From: Planctomycetaceae bacterium
Lineage (GTDB): Bacteria > Planctomycetota > Planctomycetia > Pirellulales > Pirellulaceae
DNA length: 64,000 nucleotides
Assembly (NCBI GenBank): GCA_016794985.1
Contig: JAEUIQ010000075.1
Span: 124,001 to 188,000 of the forward strand
Direction of reading: 5' to 3'
Shown piece by piece: positions 1-9,073 of the stretch. The notes below the pieces were generated by a model, which made no database searches, had not been told where the DNA came from, and worked only from the letters and a program-made list of their open reading frames with translations. The first letter of the stretch is position 1. Each line of letters opens with the position of its first letter. The position numbers and the translations under genes were made by a program.

Positions 1-1
1 C

Positions 2-1042
2 TGCGTTCTCTATTTGACGCTTGGGCTGCCTTGCGTTGTTCTGTCGCAAGAAACACCTCCGTCATCAAGCCCAGCCATCGGATTGAGAATTTCTGACGAA
101 CCAGCGCCAGCATCACCGCCATCGGCCCCACCGATTGTTCAGCCAGCACCATTGCCGACCGATGCGGCACCGCCAGCTCCAGAGCTCGATCGCAAGACCG
201 TTGGAGAGACCGTTAACGAAGCAGTCGAAGACGTCATCGACGAGATCGCTTCGGCCGAATCAAGTCTAGATATCTACTTCGAACAAAGCCAACCTTTCAG
301 CAGCTACCGTACGCACCAAACGGGCTTCCAATGGATCCCCGGTTCGAATGATGACTTGGGCTGGTTCAGTTGGCAATCCGATCCCTATCTGAGTCGCGCG
401 TCTGACGCCGGACTTTCGCTCACGTTCAACTTACATGGGTTGTCCGGGCCCGTCACTCCGGACGTTTCACCCCGACTCTACGATGCCGTTGCTGCTTATC
501 AAGTTCGGCGAACTATCTCCGATCGCTTCAGTTACGATGTCTCCGCCTCTGTCGGCGTGTTTAGTGATTTCGAAGGCAGCGCTCGTAAAGGCGTCCGTTT
601 CCCAGCCCATGCGGTTGGAATGATGCATATAAATCATCGCGCAGATTTGGTTTTTGGTATCGACTATTTGGATCGAGAGGACATCAAGGTCTTGCCAGTC
701 GCCGGTGTTTCGATTCGCGAATTCATTGTTCCTAACATGCGACTGGACTTGGTCTTTCCGCGACCTCGACTAGATTTTGTGGTTGATGATCAGCATCGGG
801 TCTATTTTGCTGCGCTGTTGGGCGGCGGCACTTGGGATTTTGAAGCGACGGCCAATACACGCGAACTATTGACTTATCGTGACTATCGATTGCTGTTCGG
901 TTTCGAATTTGCCGACGATGAAAATCATTTATCTGCCATTGAATTTGGATACGCCTTTAGCCGAGAAATCGAATTCGCCAACGCAGGAACCTCGCACACT
1001 TTCCCAGATGCCTTTGTGCTCCAATGGGTCAGTCGCTATTGA
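2..1042 (+). CDS. Outer-membrane beta-barrel-like protein, 5' end cut by window edge
   Basis: The reading frame is open to the first base of the window, so the true start lies upstream; the TTG at 14 is only the first possible start codon inside. The visible N-terminus is hydrophobic and followed by a Ser/Gln stretch, which looks like the end of a signal peptide. A Pro/Ala-rich linker covers about residues 15-60, and the rest consists of alternating short strands ending in an aromatic residue (..WVSRY), as in outer-membrane barrels. It resembles planctomycete proteins of the DUF6268 type. Function is unknown; a surface or envelope role is inferred from the architecture only. Confidence 0.65.
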   Translation, partial: CVLYLTLGLPCVVLSQETPPSSSPAIGLRISDEPAPASPPSAPPIVQPAPLPTDAAPPAPELDRKTVGETVNEAVEDVIDEIASAESSLDIYFEQSQPFSSYRTHQTGFQWIPGSNDDLGWFSWQSDPYLSRASDAGLSLTFNLHGLSGPVTPDVSPRLYDAVAAYQVRRTISDRFSYDVSASVGVFSDFEGSARKGVRFPAHAVGMMHINHRADLVFGIDYLDREDIKVLPVAGVSIREFIVPNMRLDLVFPRPRLDFVVDDQHRVYFAALLGGGTWDFEATANTRELLTYRDYRLLFGFEFADDENHLSAIEFGYAFSREIEFANAGTSHTFPDAFVLQWVSRY

Positions 1043-1156
1043 TCGGCGGAGCATTTCTCAGATTTGAATCGTAGCGAAGTTTTCGATGACCTAATTCCTG
1101 GCCCAACACCACAACCATATCGCTCCACCAATCGGCGGGTTTCTCCTGATCGCATC

Positions 1157-1660
1157 ATGCCAAAACCAGCTTCTCGATCTGAACTTCTCACCGCAAGCAA
1201 CGAAGCATTCCAGACTCTGGAAGCACTACTGGCTGCTCTGACCGAATCGCAACTGGCTGCCGAGTTTCCATTCCCCCATCGCGATCGCAACGTCCGAGAC
1301 GTGTTGGCCCATCTGTACGAGTGGCAACAGATGTTTTTCGCCTGGTACAAAGTGGGCATGAGTGGCAACCAGCCCTTGATGCCAGCACCAGGGTTCACCT
1401 GGAGAGAAACGCCGGAATTGAATCAACAAATTTGGCAGCAATACCAGTCACTGGCCTTGGCCGAAATCCGAGCGAAACTCAAACGTTCACACAACAAACT
1501 GCAAAAGCTAATCCAAACTCACTCGAACGAAGAGCTCTTTACCAAACGCCGCTACTCATGGACCGGGACAACCTCGCTGGGCGCTTACATAACCTCCGCC
1601 GGCTGGAGCCATTACCACTGGGCGCTGAAGCTTATGCGAAGAGTTGTCGCGCGACGTTGA
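1157..1660 (+). CDS. ClbS/DfsB-like four-helix bundle protein
   Basis: About 167 residues, all helical, with the DinB-superfamily layout: a His in the first half (VLAHLYEW) and a late SHYHW motif that would close a metal or active site. The length and the WTGTTSLGAY-like segment fit the ClbS/DfsB (DUF1706) family. The founding member ClbS protects against colibactin by opening its cyclopropane, but most family members have no known substrate, and nothing nearby points to a genotoxin. The ATG at 1157 was chosen because the protein-like sequence begins there; the frame can be extended to a TTG at 1064, but that extension has no family features. No clear ribosome binding site is visible. Confidence 0.75.
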   Translation: MPKPASRSELLTASNEAFQTLEALLAALTESQLAAEFPFPHRDRNVRDVLAHLYEWQQMFFAWYKVGMSGNQPLMPAPGFTWRETPELNQQIWQQYQSLALAEIRAKLKRSHNKLQKLIQTHSNEELFTKRRYSWTGTTSLGAYITSAGWSHYHWALKLMRRVVARR

Positions 1661-1735
1661 ACCGAGACATACTTGCATCTGACCGTCGCTGCTAGCAAGC
1701 CGCGACGATTCTCGGGATTCTCGACTTGCCACACG

Positions 1736-1745
1736 TACAAGTGTA
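1736..1745. promoter_or_regulatory. BlaI-type operator 1 (TACA-N2-TGTA)
   Basis: A perfect TACA/TGTA dyad with a two-base spacer lies 75 bases upstream of the blaI-like start. This is the half-site arrangement recognised by BlaI/MecI winged-helix repressors. Its centre is 44 bp (about four helical turns) from a second identical dyad, so two dimers would lie on the same DNA face. Autoregulation by the downstream repressor is inferred. Confidence 0.75.
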
Positions 1746-1779
1746 ATTGTACGCTGCTCTCCTGACGATATTAGTCATG

Positions 1780-1789
1780 TACAAATGTA
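1780..1789. promoter_or_regulatory. BlaI-type operator 2 (TACA-N2-TGTA)
   Basis: Second perfect TACA/TGTA dyad with a two-base spacer, 31 bases before the repressor start codon. With operator 1 it brackets the likely promoter of the blaI/M56 operon. I could not place a convincing -35/-10 pair between them. Confidence 0.75.
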
Positions 1790-1820
1790 CGCAAGCGTGT
1801 TCGCGGGAAAGGAATTTGGG

Positions 1821-2225
1821 ATGGTGGATCGACCGGCGTTGTCGAAAGGCGAAATGGCGGTGGCTCGGGCGTTGTGGGAAGTCGGGCCGGCGACGGTCCG
1901 CCAAATTCATCAGAAAGTTGAAGAACACGAAGCGATGAACTTCGTTACCGTACAAACGTACCTGCGGCGATTGGAAGCGAAAGGGCATGCGAACTCCAAG
2001 TTGGATGGCCGAGTTCGTATCTACTCGGGTCGCTCGCGCCCAGGGACCGTGATTCGCTCGACAGTCAGCGAATTGGTCGACCGCCTGTTCGGCGGTGATT
2101 CATTGCCTCTCGTGCGACACTTGATCGAAGAACGCAATATCGATGAATCCGGCTTGGCCGAACTGCGTCAGCTCATTGATCGCATGGAAGCCGAACAAGC
2201 CCAAGCCGAAAGGAAGTCATCATGA
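1821..2225 (+). CDS. BlaI/MecI/CopY family transcriptional repressor
   Basis: A 134-residue protein with an N-terminal winged helix (about residues 1-75, including the KGEMAVARALW and TVQTYLRRLEAKG segments typical of the family) and a short C-terminal dimerisation helix region. BlaI repressors bind TACA/TGTA dyads and are inactivated through a partner M56 peptidase. The ATG at 1821 is favoured by a purine-rich GGGAAAGGA about 8 bases upstream; an earlier in-frame start at 1785 would overlap operator 2. Its stop overlaps the next start (ATGA), which indicates translational coupling to the M56 gene. The target genes beyond its own operon are not visible here. Confidence 0.92.
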   Translation: MVDRPALSKGEMAVARALWEVGPATVRQIHQKVEEHEAMNFVTVQTYLRRLEAKGHANSKLDGRVRIYSGRSRPGTVIRSTVSELVDRLFGGDSLPLVRHLIEERNIDESGLAELRQLIDRMEAEQAQAERKSS

Positions 2226-4048
2226 ACAGTTGGGCTTTAGTGCAATTGCTCCTGATCCAGTGCTGCCAATTGGCGGTGCTGGTGTTGATCGTCGCGGTGC
2301 TGGCTCGCGTATTTCGCGGTCGGCCACAACTAACGCACGCCTTGTGCGCTTTGGTTCTATTGAAGGCCATCACCCCACCCATTTACAGTTTAGCTTGGAG
2401 CCCCTTCAGTTGGCTAATGAATCTGGCCGCCATGTTGCCAACTTTGACGCAACGTATGGCGATCTTACCAGTCGATCAGGCCGGGTTGGTGGAACCAGCC
2501 TTAGCCACATCAGCGATCGGTGCCAGCGATTCTGTGAACATGGCCGAGGAAATCACGCGAGTTTCCTATTCGTGGGGAGTTGATGCGGCCGGTTCCGAAT
2601 TCTGGCTGGCGATGTGTCTGGTTTGGTTAGTTAGCGCTGGAGCGACTGTGACGCTGACGGTCGTGCGGTATTGGCAAGTGGTTCGCCAGTTAAAGCGTTT
2701 TGCGGCGGTGACGGTACCAGAGATTGAATCTAGCTTCGAACAATTGCGTCACAAGCTTGGCCTGCATCGCCAAGTTGGTCTGCACGTACACGAAGCAAAT
2801 TTGGGGCCGTTCGTGATCGGCTTTTGGCGTCCGACCATTGTTTTGCCCGCTATGTTGGTTCGGGGAAAATCATTAGCCGAGATTGAACCGCTGCTGACTC
2901 ACGAACTGATTCATATCCGGCGCGGCGACCTATGGTGGGCTCTGTTGCAAGTCATTGCTCGTAGCCTGTTTTGGTTTCATCCGGCTGTGCGCTGGGCGGA
3001 GTCGCAACTGACGCAGGCGGCCGAGCTGTGTTGCGATGAAGAGACCATTCGCTTTTTGGGCTGTGCACCGGCAACTTACGCGCGGTGTCTGTTGAATGTC
3101 TTGGAACAAAAACACCGGTTGCAGGTGGCTTCGGCGTTGCCGGGCGTGCGACCGCTGGAGATCACGAAGGATCGATTGGAGAGAGTCATGAAGACTGGAA
3201 AGACAAGTTCGCGACGTTCGCCCATGGGGGGCTGGTTGGTATTGCTGGTGGGTTGTGTCCTCACGCTCCCCGGTGCCGCCTCCGTGGGCGTTTCGCAAGA
3301 CGAGCCGACGGAAGATCACAAGCCGATGTTTGTCGTTAGCTACCACTTGATTGAAACGACTCGCCAAGCGATGGCGACTGATGGATTGTGGAAGAACTTC
3401 GAATGGGAAGATACCGGCGTCCAAGCAGAGCGTTTTCAGGAATCGCTTATGGAATCGAACGGAGGTAAGGACGATACCCACCCTGAATCATTTCCTGTTC
3501 CAATGGCTCGATTGGACAAGTTGGAATCCGAACTTCTCCGAGAATCGCTACAGAAACGTGGCGAGTCCGATTTAAGCCCAACCACCGTCGTAAAACTGAG
3601 GCCGACTGTCGTTACGTTTTTGCAGCAAACCGCGACAGTCCAAATGGGAGGCGAGATTCCTTTCTTGAAGGCGAATCGAGATGTCGGGGGCCTAAACTTT
3701 GGAACCCAATTAAAGGCGACACCTGATAAGTTTGAGGATCAAGTCGTCACTTTGGAACTCGAGTTCGAAGTAAGTGAACCGACGACTCCGAAACCCGGCC
3801 AAGGTTCAGTCGCCACGGGAGTGGAAGGAATTCGACTAACGACCCTTCAAGAACTTCCACTCGATAGTTTCATCGCTTTCGAGGTACCGCAACCCGAACG
3901 GAACAACGAACCGATGGTGGTCTTGGTGCAATGTTGGAAAGTAGTTGATGCTCCAACGGGTGCAAAACCACTTGCGAGCCGGTCAGGCTCGCCCCCTCTT
4001 CCACCGACACCGGTTGTTCCACCGACCACCATTCCAAAGTTCAACTAA
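2222..4048 (+). CDS. M56-family (BlaR1-like) membrane peptidase with secretin-like C-terminal domain
   Basis: A 608-residue membrane sensor/peptidase that overlaps blaI by 4 bases. Membrane segments lie near residues 12-30, 40-60, 120-145 and 336-355. The zinc motif HELIH is at 227-231, and a downstream CCDEET near 270 supplies the third ligand region of M56 peptidases. In the family the cytoplasmic zinc domain leads to repressor inactivation when an external domain senses a ligand. Here the external part (about 356-608) is not a penicillin-binding domain. Around 455-520 it carries TVQMGGEIPF and a later LELEFEVSEP stretch, resembling the C-terminal domain of type II/III secretins. The ligand is unknown. 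Confidence 0.88.
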   Translation: MNSWALVQLLLIQCCQLAVLVLIVAVLARVFRGRPQLTHALCALVLLKAITPPIYSLAWSPFSWLMNLAAMLPTLTQRMAILPVDQAGLVEPALATSAIGASDSVNMAEEITRVSYSWGVDAAGSEFWLAMCLVWLVSAGATVTLTVVRYWQVVRQLKRFAAVTVPEIESSFEQLRHKLGLHRQVGLHVHEANLGPFVIGFWRPTIVLPAMLVRGKSLAEIEPLLTHELIHIRRGDLWWALLQVIARSLFWFHPAVRWAESQLTQAAELCCDEETIRFLGCAPATYARCLLNVLEQKHRLQVASALPGVRPLEITKDRLERVMKTGKTSSRRSPMGGWLVLLVGCVLTLPGAASVGVSQDEPTEDHKPMFVVSYHLIETTRQAMATDGLWKNFEWEDTGVQAERFQESLMESNGGKDDTHPESFPVPMARLDKLESELLRESLQKRGESDLSPTTVVKLRPTVVTFLQQTATVQMGGEIPFLKANRDVGGLNFGTQLKATPDKFEDQVVTLELEFEVSEPTTPKPGQGSVATGVEGIRLTTLQELPLDSFIAFEVPQPERNNEPMVVLVQCWKVVDAPTGAKPLASRSGSPPLPPTPVVPPTTIPKFN

Positions 4049-4061
4049 CTTGGCCACATCG

Positions 4062-4093
4062 AAGATGGCCTGACCTGAAGGTTTGGCCATCTT
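4062..4093 (+). terminator. Nested hairpin after the M56 gene
   Basis: A 9-bp perfect stem (AAGATGGCC / GGCCATCTT) encloses a second short stem (ACC/GGT), with a TTACTTTG tail. It lies between the stop of the plus-strand M56 gene and the stop of the minus-strand hydrolase, so it may serve both. The T-run is weak. Confidence 0.5.
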
Positions 4094-4121
4094 ACTTTGA
4101 ATTCACGGATCGGCTGAGCAA

Positions 4122-4670
4122 TTATGCTAGTCGGTTTTTCCAGTCGGCCGTCGATAACACCTCGCTTATGAACATCTGCTGCGCGGTCAATATCGCGGTG
4201 TGCATCTGCTGGGCCGTTACCGAACCGGCTGAGTTCTCCACGTTCAAGGTTCCGGTGGCGTCGTTGAGAAACTCAACCTTGAGGCCACGATGCATGGCCT
4301 GCCGTGCGGTCGTGTCGCAGCAAATATGTGTCATGTACCCGGCGATAGTGACCGTATCCGCCGCGACGGACTTCAGCCAGGCTTCGAGTTCCGTACCCGT
4401 GAAAGAACCTGGCAACTGTTTGTCGATCAAACAATCATGGGGTCGACTCGCAACTTCTGGGTGCAATTCCCACATTTCCGAACCACGCCGAAAAATCGGT
4501 GACTCAGGGTCCGGTTGGTGATGCCGAATCACTGCCGTTGGCACACCCGCTCGACGCGCCGCATCCATAACTGCCAAGACCTGATCCAAGTGCCCAACCG
4601 GATAAATGATCGGCAGTGCCCCATCAAAATACTCGCGCTGCACATCGATCACCAATAAGGCTCGTATCAT
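4122..4670 (-). CDS. Isochorismatase-like cysteine hydrolase
   Basis: A 182-residue protein with the full isochorismatase-superfamily triad: Asp9 in VIDVQ, Lys84 in DKQLPGSF and Cys117 in THICCDTTAR. These enzymes hydrolyse amides, imides or enol ethers (nicotinamidase, N-carbamoylsarcosine amidase, isochorismatase); the substrate cannot be read from the sequence. The start at 4670 is preceded by AGGGAG about 8 bases away; the frame can be extended 8 codons without a better site. It is convergent with the M56 gene and appears monocistronic. Cytoplasmic: no signal peptide. Confidence 0.88.
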   Translation of the reverse strand: MIRALLVIDVQREYFDGALPIIYPVGHLDQVLAVMDAARRAGVPTAVIRHHQPDPESPIFRRGSEMWELHPEVASRPHDCLIDKQLPGSFTGTELEAWLKSVAADTVTIAGYMTHICCDTTARQAMHRGLKVEFLNDATGTLNVENSAGSVTAQQMHTAILTAQQMFISEVLSTADWKNRLA

Positions 4671-4794
4671 TATCTGAACTCCCTGTCCAATCAACGATGA
4701 AATCTTCGAGTCAATTTATCGATGATTTTGGCCGCGGCGCGAAGACCCGAGAGACAGACTCCTTACCCCCAACCCGTTTCATAGCCCAGGCATC

Positions 4795-4834
4795 GAAGGC
4801 ACCGAAACACAGAGGCACAGAGCACACAGAGGTC
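4795..4834 (-). repeat. Intergenic CTCTGTGCCTCTGTG-type repeat, copy A
   Basis: A copy of a repeat built on CGAAACACAGAGGCACAGAG, opposite in orientation to copies B and C. Copies A and B form an imperfect inverted pair about 105 bases apart that could fold into a long hairpin. Similar intergenic sequences are widespread in unrelated bacteria with large genomes; their role is not known. Confidence 0.65.
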
Positions 4835-4940
4835 TGCCGCTTCGAAGTACTCCTATCGTCGCTACGTCCTCCCATTTATTGCCAAGCCACTCTGAAACAA
4901 TCACCCACAAACGGCCGGGCCACAAGGAAGTCATATCACA

Positions 4941-4980
4941 AATCTCTCTGTGCCCTCTTTGCCTCTGTGTTTCGAAACTT
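4941..4980 (+). repeat. Intergenic CTCTGTGCCTCTGTG-type repeat, copy B
   Basis: Carries TCTCTCTGTGCCCTCTTTG followed by CCTCTGTGTTTCGAAA; the reverse complement matches copy A closely over about 20 bases. Confidence 0.65.
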
Positions 4981-5142
4981 TTGGATTTCCGGAGTTGGCG
5001 TTCCTTTGGCCTCGAATGGGACAACCCCACGAATTCACAGAATTTTCAATTGCTTTTGTGTTTTTGATCGTTAGGATCGCTACATCCATTACGAGGATGT
5101 GCGCCAGTTACGGAAGTATCTGGGAACTGGCATCGGGTGCTG

Positions 5143-5183
5143 CAATTCTCTCTGTGCCCTCTGTGCCTCTGTGTTGCAGAAAG
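5143..5183 (+). repeat. Intergenic CTCTGTGCCTCTGTG-type repeat, copy C
   Basis: Carries TCTCTCTGTGCCCTCTGTG then CCTCTGTGTTGCAGAAA, in the same orientation as copy B. It ends six bases before the 3' end of the large kinase gene on the minus strand and could be transcribed as its 3' tail. Confidence 0.65.
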
Positions 5184-5188
5184 TAATC

Positions 5189-8100
5189 CTATTCCAGTTC
5201 ACGCAGGCTTTCGAATGTGGTCTGCCATTTGGCAACTTGTTCCGGACGCTCCAATCGTTGGTAAAGGTCAATCAGTTGCTTTGCCGTCCGGGGTAAGGCG
5301 GATCGTCGAATCGGCGGCACACGATGGAGCTGCTCTTGCAATCCGGCAAAGCCCTGCTCCAACAAGGACTCGGCCGCCATCATGTCATCACGTTTGAGCT
5401 TCGCTTGCCCCAGTAACGACATGGCGTCAAAATGCATCCAATCGTTGGGACGTTGCGCTTGTAGAATCGCGACAGACTCCTCCAGGTTTGCTAAGGTTGC
5501 CTCAAAACCTTCGATCAAGATGGTGGCTCGACTGATCGCCAACAATTGATTGGCCAAGGCCAACGACTGAGCCTCGTTGTTGGCTCGTGCCGCCTCCAAG
5601 AGCTGTTTCGCTAACTCGCTTGCTTCAGTCGTTTTTCCGGCCTGCACCTGAGCCAGCAACAATTGCGGCCCAACCCACGATAGCGAGGGAACTTGCAAGG
5701 ACGTCTGGTAAGCCTCCTTGAGCAACGGCAGCGCTTCATCTAGTCTCGCGACGTCACGATAATTGACACCCAAGTTGGCCACCGTCGCTTGAGTGGTCGC
5801 GTCCGCACGACCCAATGACTCTTCCATACGTTTTAAGGCTTCCTCCAACAGTGGAACGGATTGGTCCAGCTGTCGGTTCGACCAATAACCTGCCGCCAAG
5901 CTATTCATCATGCTCAGGGTTTCCAAATGCTCGGCACCGAGTTCTTTCTCGCGCCAGTCCAACACGTTTTGCATCAGCGGAATCGCTTTGTCGAACTGGG
6001 CCAAGTCGCGATATTGAGCCGCAAGAATGGCCGCTCGTTTGTTGACTTCAGGATGTTTAGCGCCCAATTGACGAGTTAAGGTTTCCAAAACTTCTTCCAA
6101 CAAGGGAATCGCTTGCTCGATTTTCCCGGCGCGAACGTAGACATTACCCAAGTTGCCAAGGCTGACTAGCGTCATGGGATGTTTCTCTCCCAAGAGCCGC
6201 CGCCGTTGCTCCAGACCTTGTTCGAACATCTGGACGGCTTCGTCCATTCGTCCTGCTGTCAAATAAGCGGCCGCCAAGTTGCTGAGGCTATTGATCGTGT
6301 TGGGATTGTCTTCTCCCAGTTTCTCGCGCTGTCCTTTGTAAGCTTCTTCGAACAATGGCAAGGCATCCACGTGTCGATTCGCCGCTCGGTACGCGGCCCC
6401 CAGATTGCCGATCACGCTCATTGTATCCGGATGATCATTGCCCAACCGTTCGCGATAGTCGGTCAAAACCTCTTCCAGCAGCGGAATCGCTTTCGCATGA
6501 TTTCCCACCTGCGCGTAAGTGGCACCTAATGACGCTTTACCGCGCAGCGTGTCGGGATGTTTTTCTCCGTATTTGTCACGAGCCAACCGCACATATTCCA
6601 ATAGTCGCCCCATCGATTTTTGCAGTTGCCCAACCGCTTGGTAACCATACGCCAAATTGTGGAGACTAACGAGGGTCGTGGAGTGATCTTGCCCCAGCCG
6701 GCGCCGATGGATTTGCCAAGCCTGTTCAAACAGTGGGATGGCTTGGTTCACTTGTCCCGATTTCTCATAAGCTGCCGCTAGGCTATTGATCAGGCCTACT
6801 TGATCCAACGGCACTTTTTCCAGGTCAACATGCTTGGCACGCAGTCCTAGTTTCTCGTAGACAATGACCAATTGATCCAGGGCTCGCTGGCTTTGTCCCG
6901 CTGTCAAGTAACCAGTTCCCAAATCACGCATGGTCGCCAGCGTGTCCAAATGATCTTCGCCTAAAATCTGTTTGCGCTTTTCGAGAACGGTTTCCAGGAG
7001 GGAAATGGCTTTAGGATAATCGCCGGCCGAGCCATGTCCCAACGCCAACTCGCTCAGGGACGACAACGTTGCCGGGTCATCTTCGCCATGTACCTCCGCA
7101 CGTTGCTGCCAAACCAGTTCGTACAACGGCAAGGCTTGTTCGATTTGACCAAAGGCTCGGAAGGCCGCCGCCAAGTTGCTCCGGCTGGCGAGCGTCAAAT
7201 CATGTCGATCACCCAACTGTTCTTGCCGCAACTTTAAGGACTTTTCCAAGTATTCAACGGCTTGTTGGCTTAAGCCCAAACTGACTAAAGTTTGACCCAA
7301 GCGAGCCCACAAATTGGCTAAGACGATCGGATCTTCAATCGCCGATTCATCGAGTCGTTGGCCCATTTCCGCCAACCGTTTTCCTAAGACCGCTTCCACC
7401 GGTTCTTCATCGGCTTTGGCTTGCTCCAAGTCAAAATCCGTAAAGATCTCGAAGACCGCGTTATTGATGGATTCGATCTGAGACGAGCGATGCTCGGCCT
7501 TCAGCTTGGCGGCCAATTCTTGTGCCGTTGCTGCTTCGGCTTGCCGCTGGCGTTGTTCCGCCAAAACCCGGAGATTCGACTCCTTTTCTTTCGCGATCGT
7601 CTCGGCTTGGCGGGCGGCGGTTTCCGAATCGCGTGCCACGATTGCTTCACGCAACCCCCAAGATGTGCCAATGATGCCCACGACTAACGAGGCCAACAAC
7701 AATAGACCGGCAGTAACCGCAACACGATTTTTCCGTGCGAACTTGTTGACGCGATAAAACAACGAGGGAGGTCGCGCCACGATCGGTTCGCTTTTGAGAA
7801 ACCGTTCGACATCTTCAGCGAACCCCGCCGCCGAATCATAGCGCCTCGATCGCTCCTTTTCCAAGGCCTTCATCACGATCCAGTCCAGATCGCCGATCAA
7901 GAGCTTGGACAATCGCCCACTGTCTGTCCGACGACGACGAATGATGTTGGAGCGTTGCTCGTCCGTACTGCTACTCAACTTACTGCTGGGTTTCACCGGG
8001 TCGCGTTCGCGAATAAACTCCAGAATCTTGATGGCTGCTTGGCCTTTGATTGAAGGATCATCCAAGGGTGTGGAACCGGTCAAGAGTTCGTACAAAATCA

Positions 8101-9073
8101 CGCCCAACGCGTAAATGTCGGTCCGAGTATCGACGTCCGTCGTCTCGAGACTCGCTTGTTCAGGGCTCATGTATTTGAGTGTTCCCAGAATTTGGCCAAC
8201 GTTTGTCTCGAGGGAAAGCTCTTGCATTTTCGCCTCTTCACCAAATGCCTTGAAGAGACCAAAGTCAATGATCTTCGGAACTGGCCGCCCATCTTGAGTG
8301 GTCACCAAGATGTTTCCGGGCTTGAGATCCCGATGAATGATCCCTTTTTGGTGGGCATGTTGAACGCCACGGCAAACATCAACGAACAGTTTCAAACGAT
8401 CTTCGATACTCAACTCGTTTTGGTCGCAAAAGGTCGTCAAGGACGGCCCGGTCACCAACTCCATCGCAAAATACGGTTGACCTTCTGCGGTTGCTCCTGC
8501 GTCCAAGATCTTGGCGATGAAGGGATGGTTCATCAGTGCCAATGCTTGTCGCTCCGCCGCAAACCGCGCCAAAACCTGATTCGAATTGATTCCAGCCTTG
8601 ATGACCTTCAACGCGACTTCGCGACGAACGGGTTCAACTTGTTCCGCTCGCCAAACGTCGCCCATACCACCTCGACCTAGCCTTTGGACCAAGCGGTATG
8701 AACCAATCCACTGACCGGCGAGCAGTTGTTCGGTCCCAGTTACCGGAGCTGGGGCTGCAATCTTGTCAGAAACTTCGGTCTGGTTGGGATCTGTTTTTCT
8801 GATCGAGTAGTGATCATCCGCATCCGACATCCTCGCGGATACCTCGTTCGAACTCGCTATCTGTTTCATGTCCGAACTTGCCGGTTGGTCTGTTTGGGGA
8901 ATCATGAGAACAGTACGCGAGTCTTCGACGGCAGTCGCTTTGGAATCGATTCGCAATTGCCGATCGATTCGTTGCAACAGATCATTGTCGGAACCGCAGA
9001 TGGCAAGTAAGAACTCGTCGCGCTCCGAACCAGTTAATTGGCGGGCAAAGTTCAATATTTGACTTTCAGTCAT
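5189..9073 (-). CDS. Membrane Ser/Thr protein kinase with long TPR array
   Basis: A 1,294-residue Hanks-type kinase. The N-terminal 120 residues are a variable region. The kinase domain spans about 125-425, with the glycine loop GRGGMG near 134, Lys156 in VALK, HRD at 247-249 and DFG at 270-272, so it should be active. A membrane helix follows at about 452-472 and a coiled segment at 475-530. About fifteen TPR units of the 42-residue kinesin-light-chain type (..LGEDHPDTL..) fill roughly 590-1200, probably outside the cytoplasm as a protein-binding surface. The start at 9073 has AGGA 8 bases upstream. This architecture is common in planctomycetes; the ligand and substrates are unknown. No sigma factor lies next to this copy. 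Confidence 0.93.
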   Translation of the reverse strand: MTESQILNFARQLTGSERDEFLLAICGSDNDLLQRIDRQLRIDSKATAVEDSRTVLMIPQTDQPASSDMKQIASSNEVSARMSDADDHYSIRKTDPNQTEVSDKIAAPAPVTGTEQLLAGQWIGSYRLVQRLGRGGMGDVWRAEQVEPVRREVALKVIKAGINSNQVLARFAAERQALALMNHPFIAKILDAGATAEGQPYFAMELVTGPSLTTFCDQNELSIEDRLKLFVDVCRGVQHAHQKGIIHRDLKPGNILVTTQDGRPVPKIIDFGLFKAFGEEAKMQELSLETNVGQILGTLKYMSPEQASLETTDVDTRTDIYALGVILYELLTGSTPLDDPSIKGQAAIKILEFIRERDPVKPSSKLSSSTDEQRSNIIRRRRTDSGRLSKLLIGDLDWIVMKALEKERSRRYDSAAGFAEDVERFLKSEPIVARPPSLFYRVNKFARKNRVAVTAGLLLLASLVVGIIGTSWGLREAIVARDSETAARQAETIAKEKESNLRVLAEQRQRQAEAATAQELAAKLKAEHRSSQIESINNAVFEIFTDFDLEQAKADEEPVEAVLGKRLAEMGQRLDESAIEDPIVLANLWARLGQTLVSLGLSQQAVEYLEKSLKLRQEQLGDRHDLTLASRSNLAAAFRAFGQIEQALPLYELVWQQRAEVHGEDDPATLSSLSELALGHGSAGDYPKAISLLETVLEKRKQILGEDHLDTLATMRDLGTGYLTAGQSQRALDQLVIVYEKLGLRAKHVDLEKVPLDQVGLINSLAAAYEKSGQVNQAIPLFEQAWQIHRRRLGQDHSTTLVSLHNLAYGYQAVGQLQKSMGRLLEYVRLARDKYGEKHPDTLRGKASLGATYAQVGNHAKAIPLLEEVLTDYRERLGNDHPDTMSVIGNLGAAYRAANRHVDALPLFEEAYKGQREKLGEDNPNTINSLSNLAAAYLTAGRMDEAVQMFEQGLEQRRRLLGEKHPMTLVSLGNLGNVYVRAGKIEQAIPLLEEVLETLTRQLGAKHPEVNKRAAILAAQYRDLAQFDKAIPLMQNVLDWREKELGAEHLETLSMMNSLAAGYWSNRQLDQSVPLLEEALKRMEESLGRADATTQATVANLGVNYRDVARLDEALPLLKEAYQTSLQVPSLSWVGPQLLLAQVQAGKTTEASELAKQLLEAARANNEAQSLALANQLLAISRATILIEGFEATLANLEESVAILQAQRPNDWMHFDAMSLLGQAKLKRDDMMAAESLLEQGFAGLQEQLHRVPPIRRSALPRTAKQLIDLYQRLERPEQVAKWQTTFESLRELE

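Larger units (their letters stand above)
4671..5188. other. Gene-free stretch with three repeat copies
   Basis: About 520 bases without a credible gene. It holds three copies of a short CT/GA-biased repeat (listed separately). Short open frames on both strands translate the repeat into low-complexity NTEAQR- or CPLCLC-like peptides and are not genes. Confidence 0.7.

Noticed and set aside
1157-1660. Genotoxin self-resistance (colibactin-type) locus
   Set aside because: Only the ClbS/DfsB-like fold is present; no polyketide or peptide synthase genes are near.
4616-5074. Open frames in the 4.7-5.2 kb region
   Set aside because: Translations of the CTCTGTGCC repeat or extensions of it; no ribosome sites, no family features.
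5189-9073. Kinase-associated sigma factor next to the first giant kinase
   Set aside because: No sigma gene flanks it; the nearest ones are at 11.7 kb and 55.6 kb.
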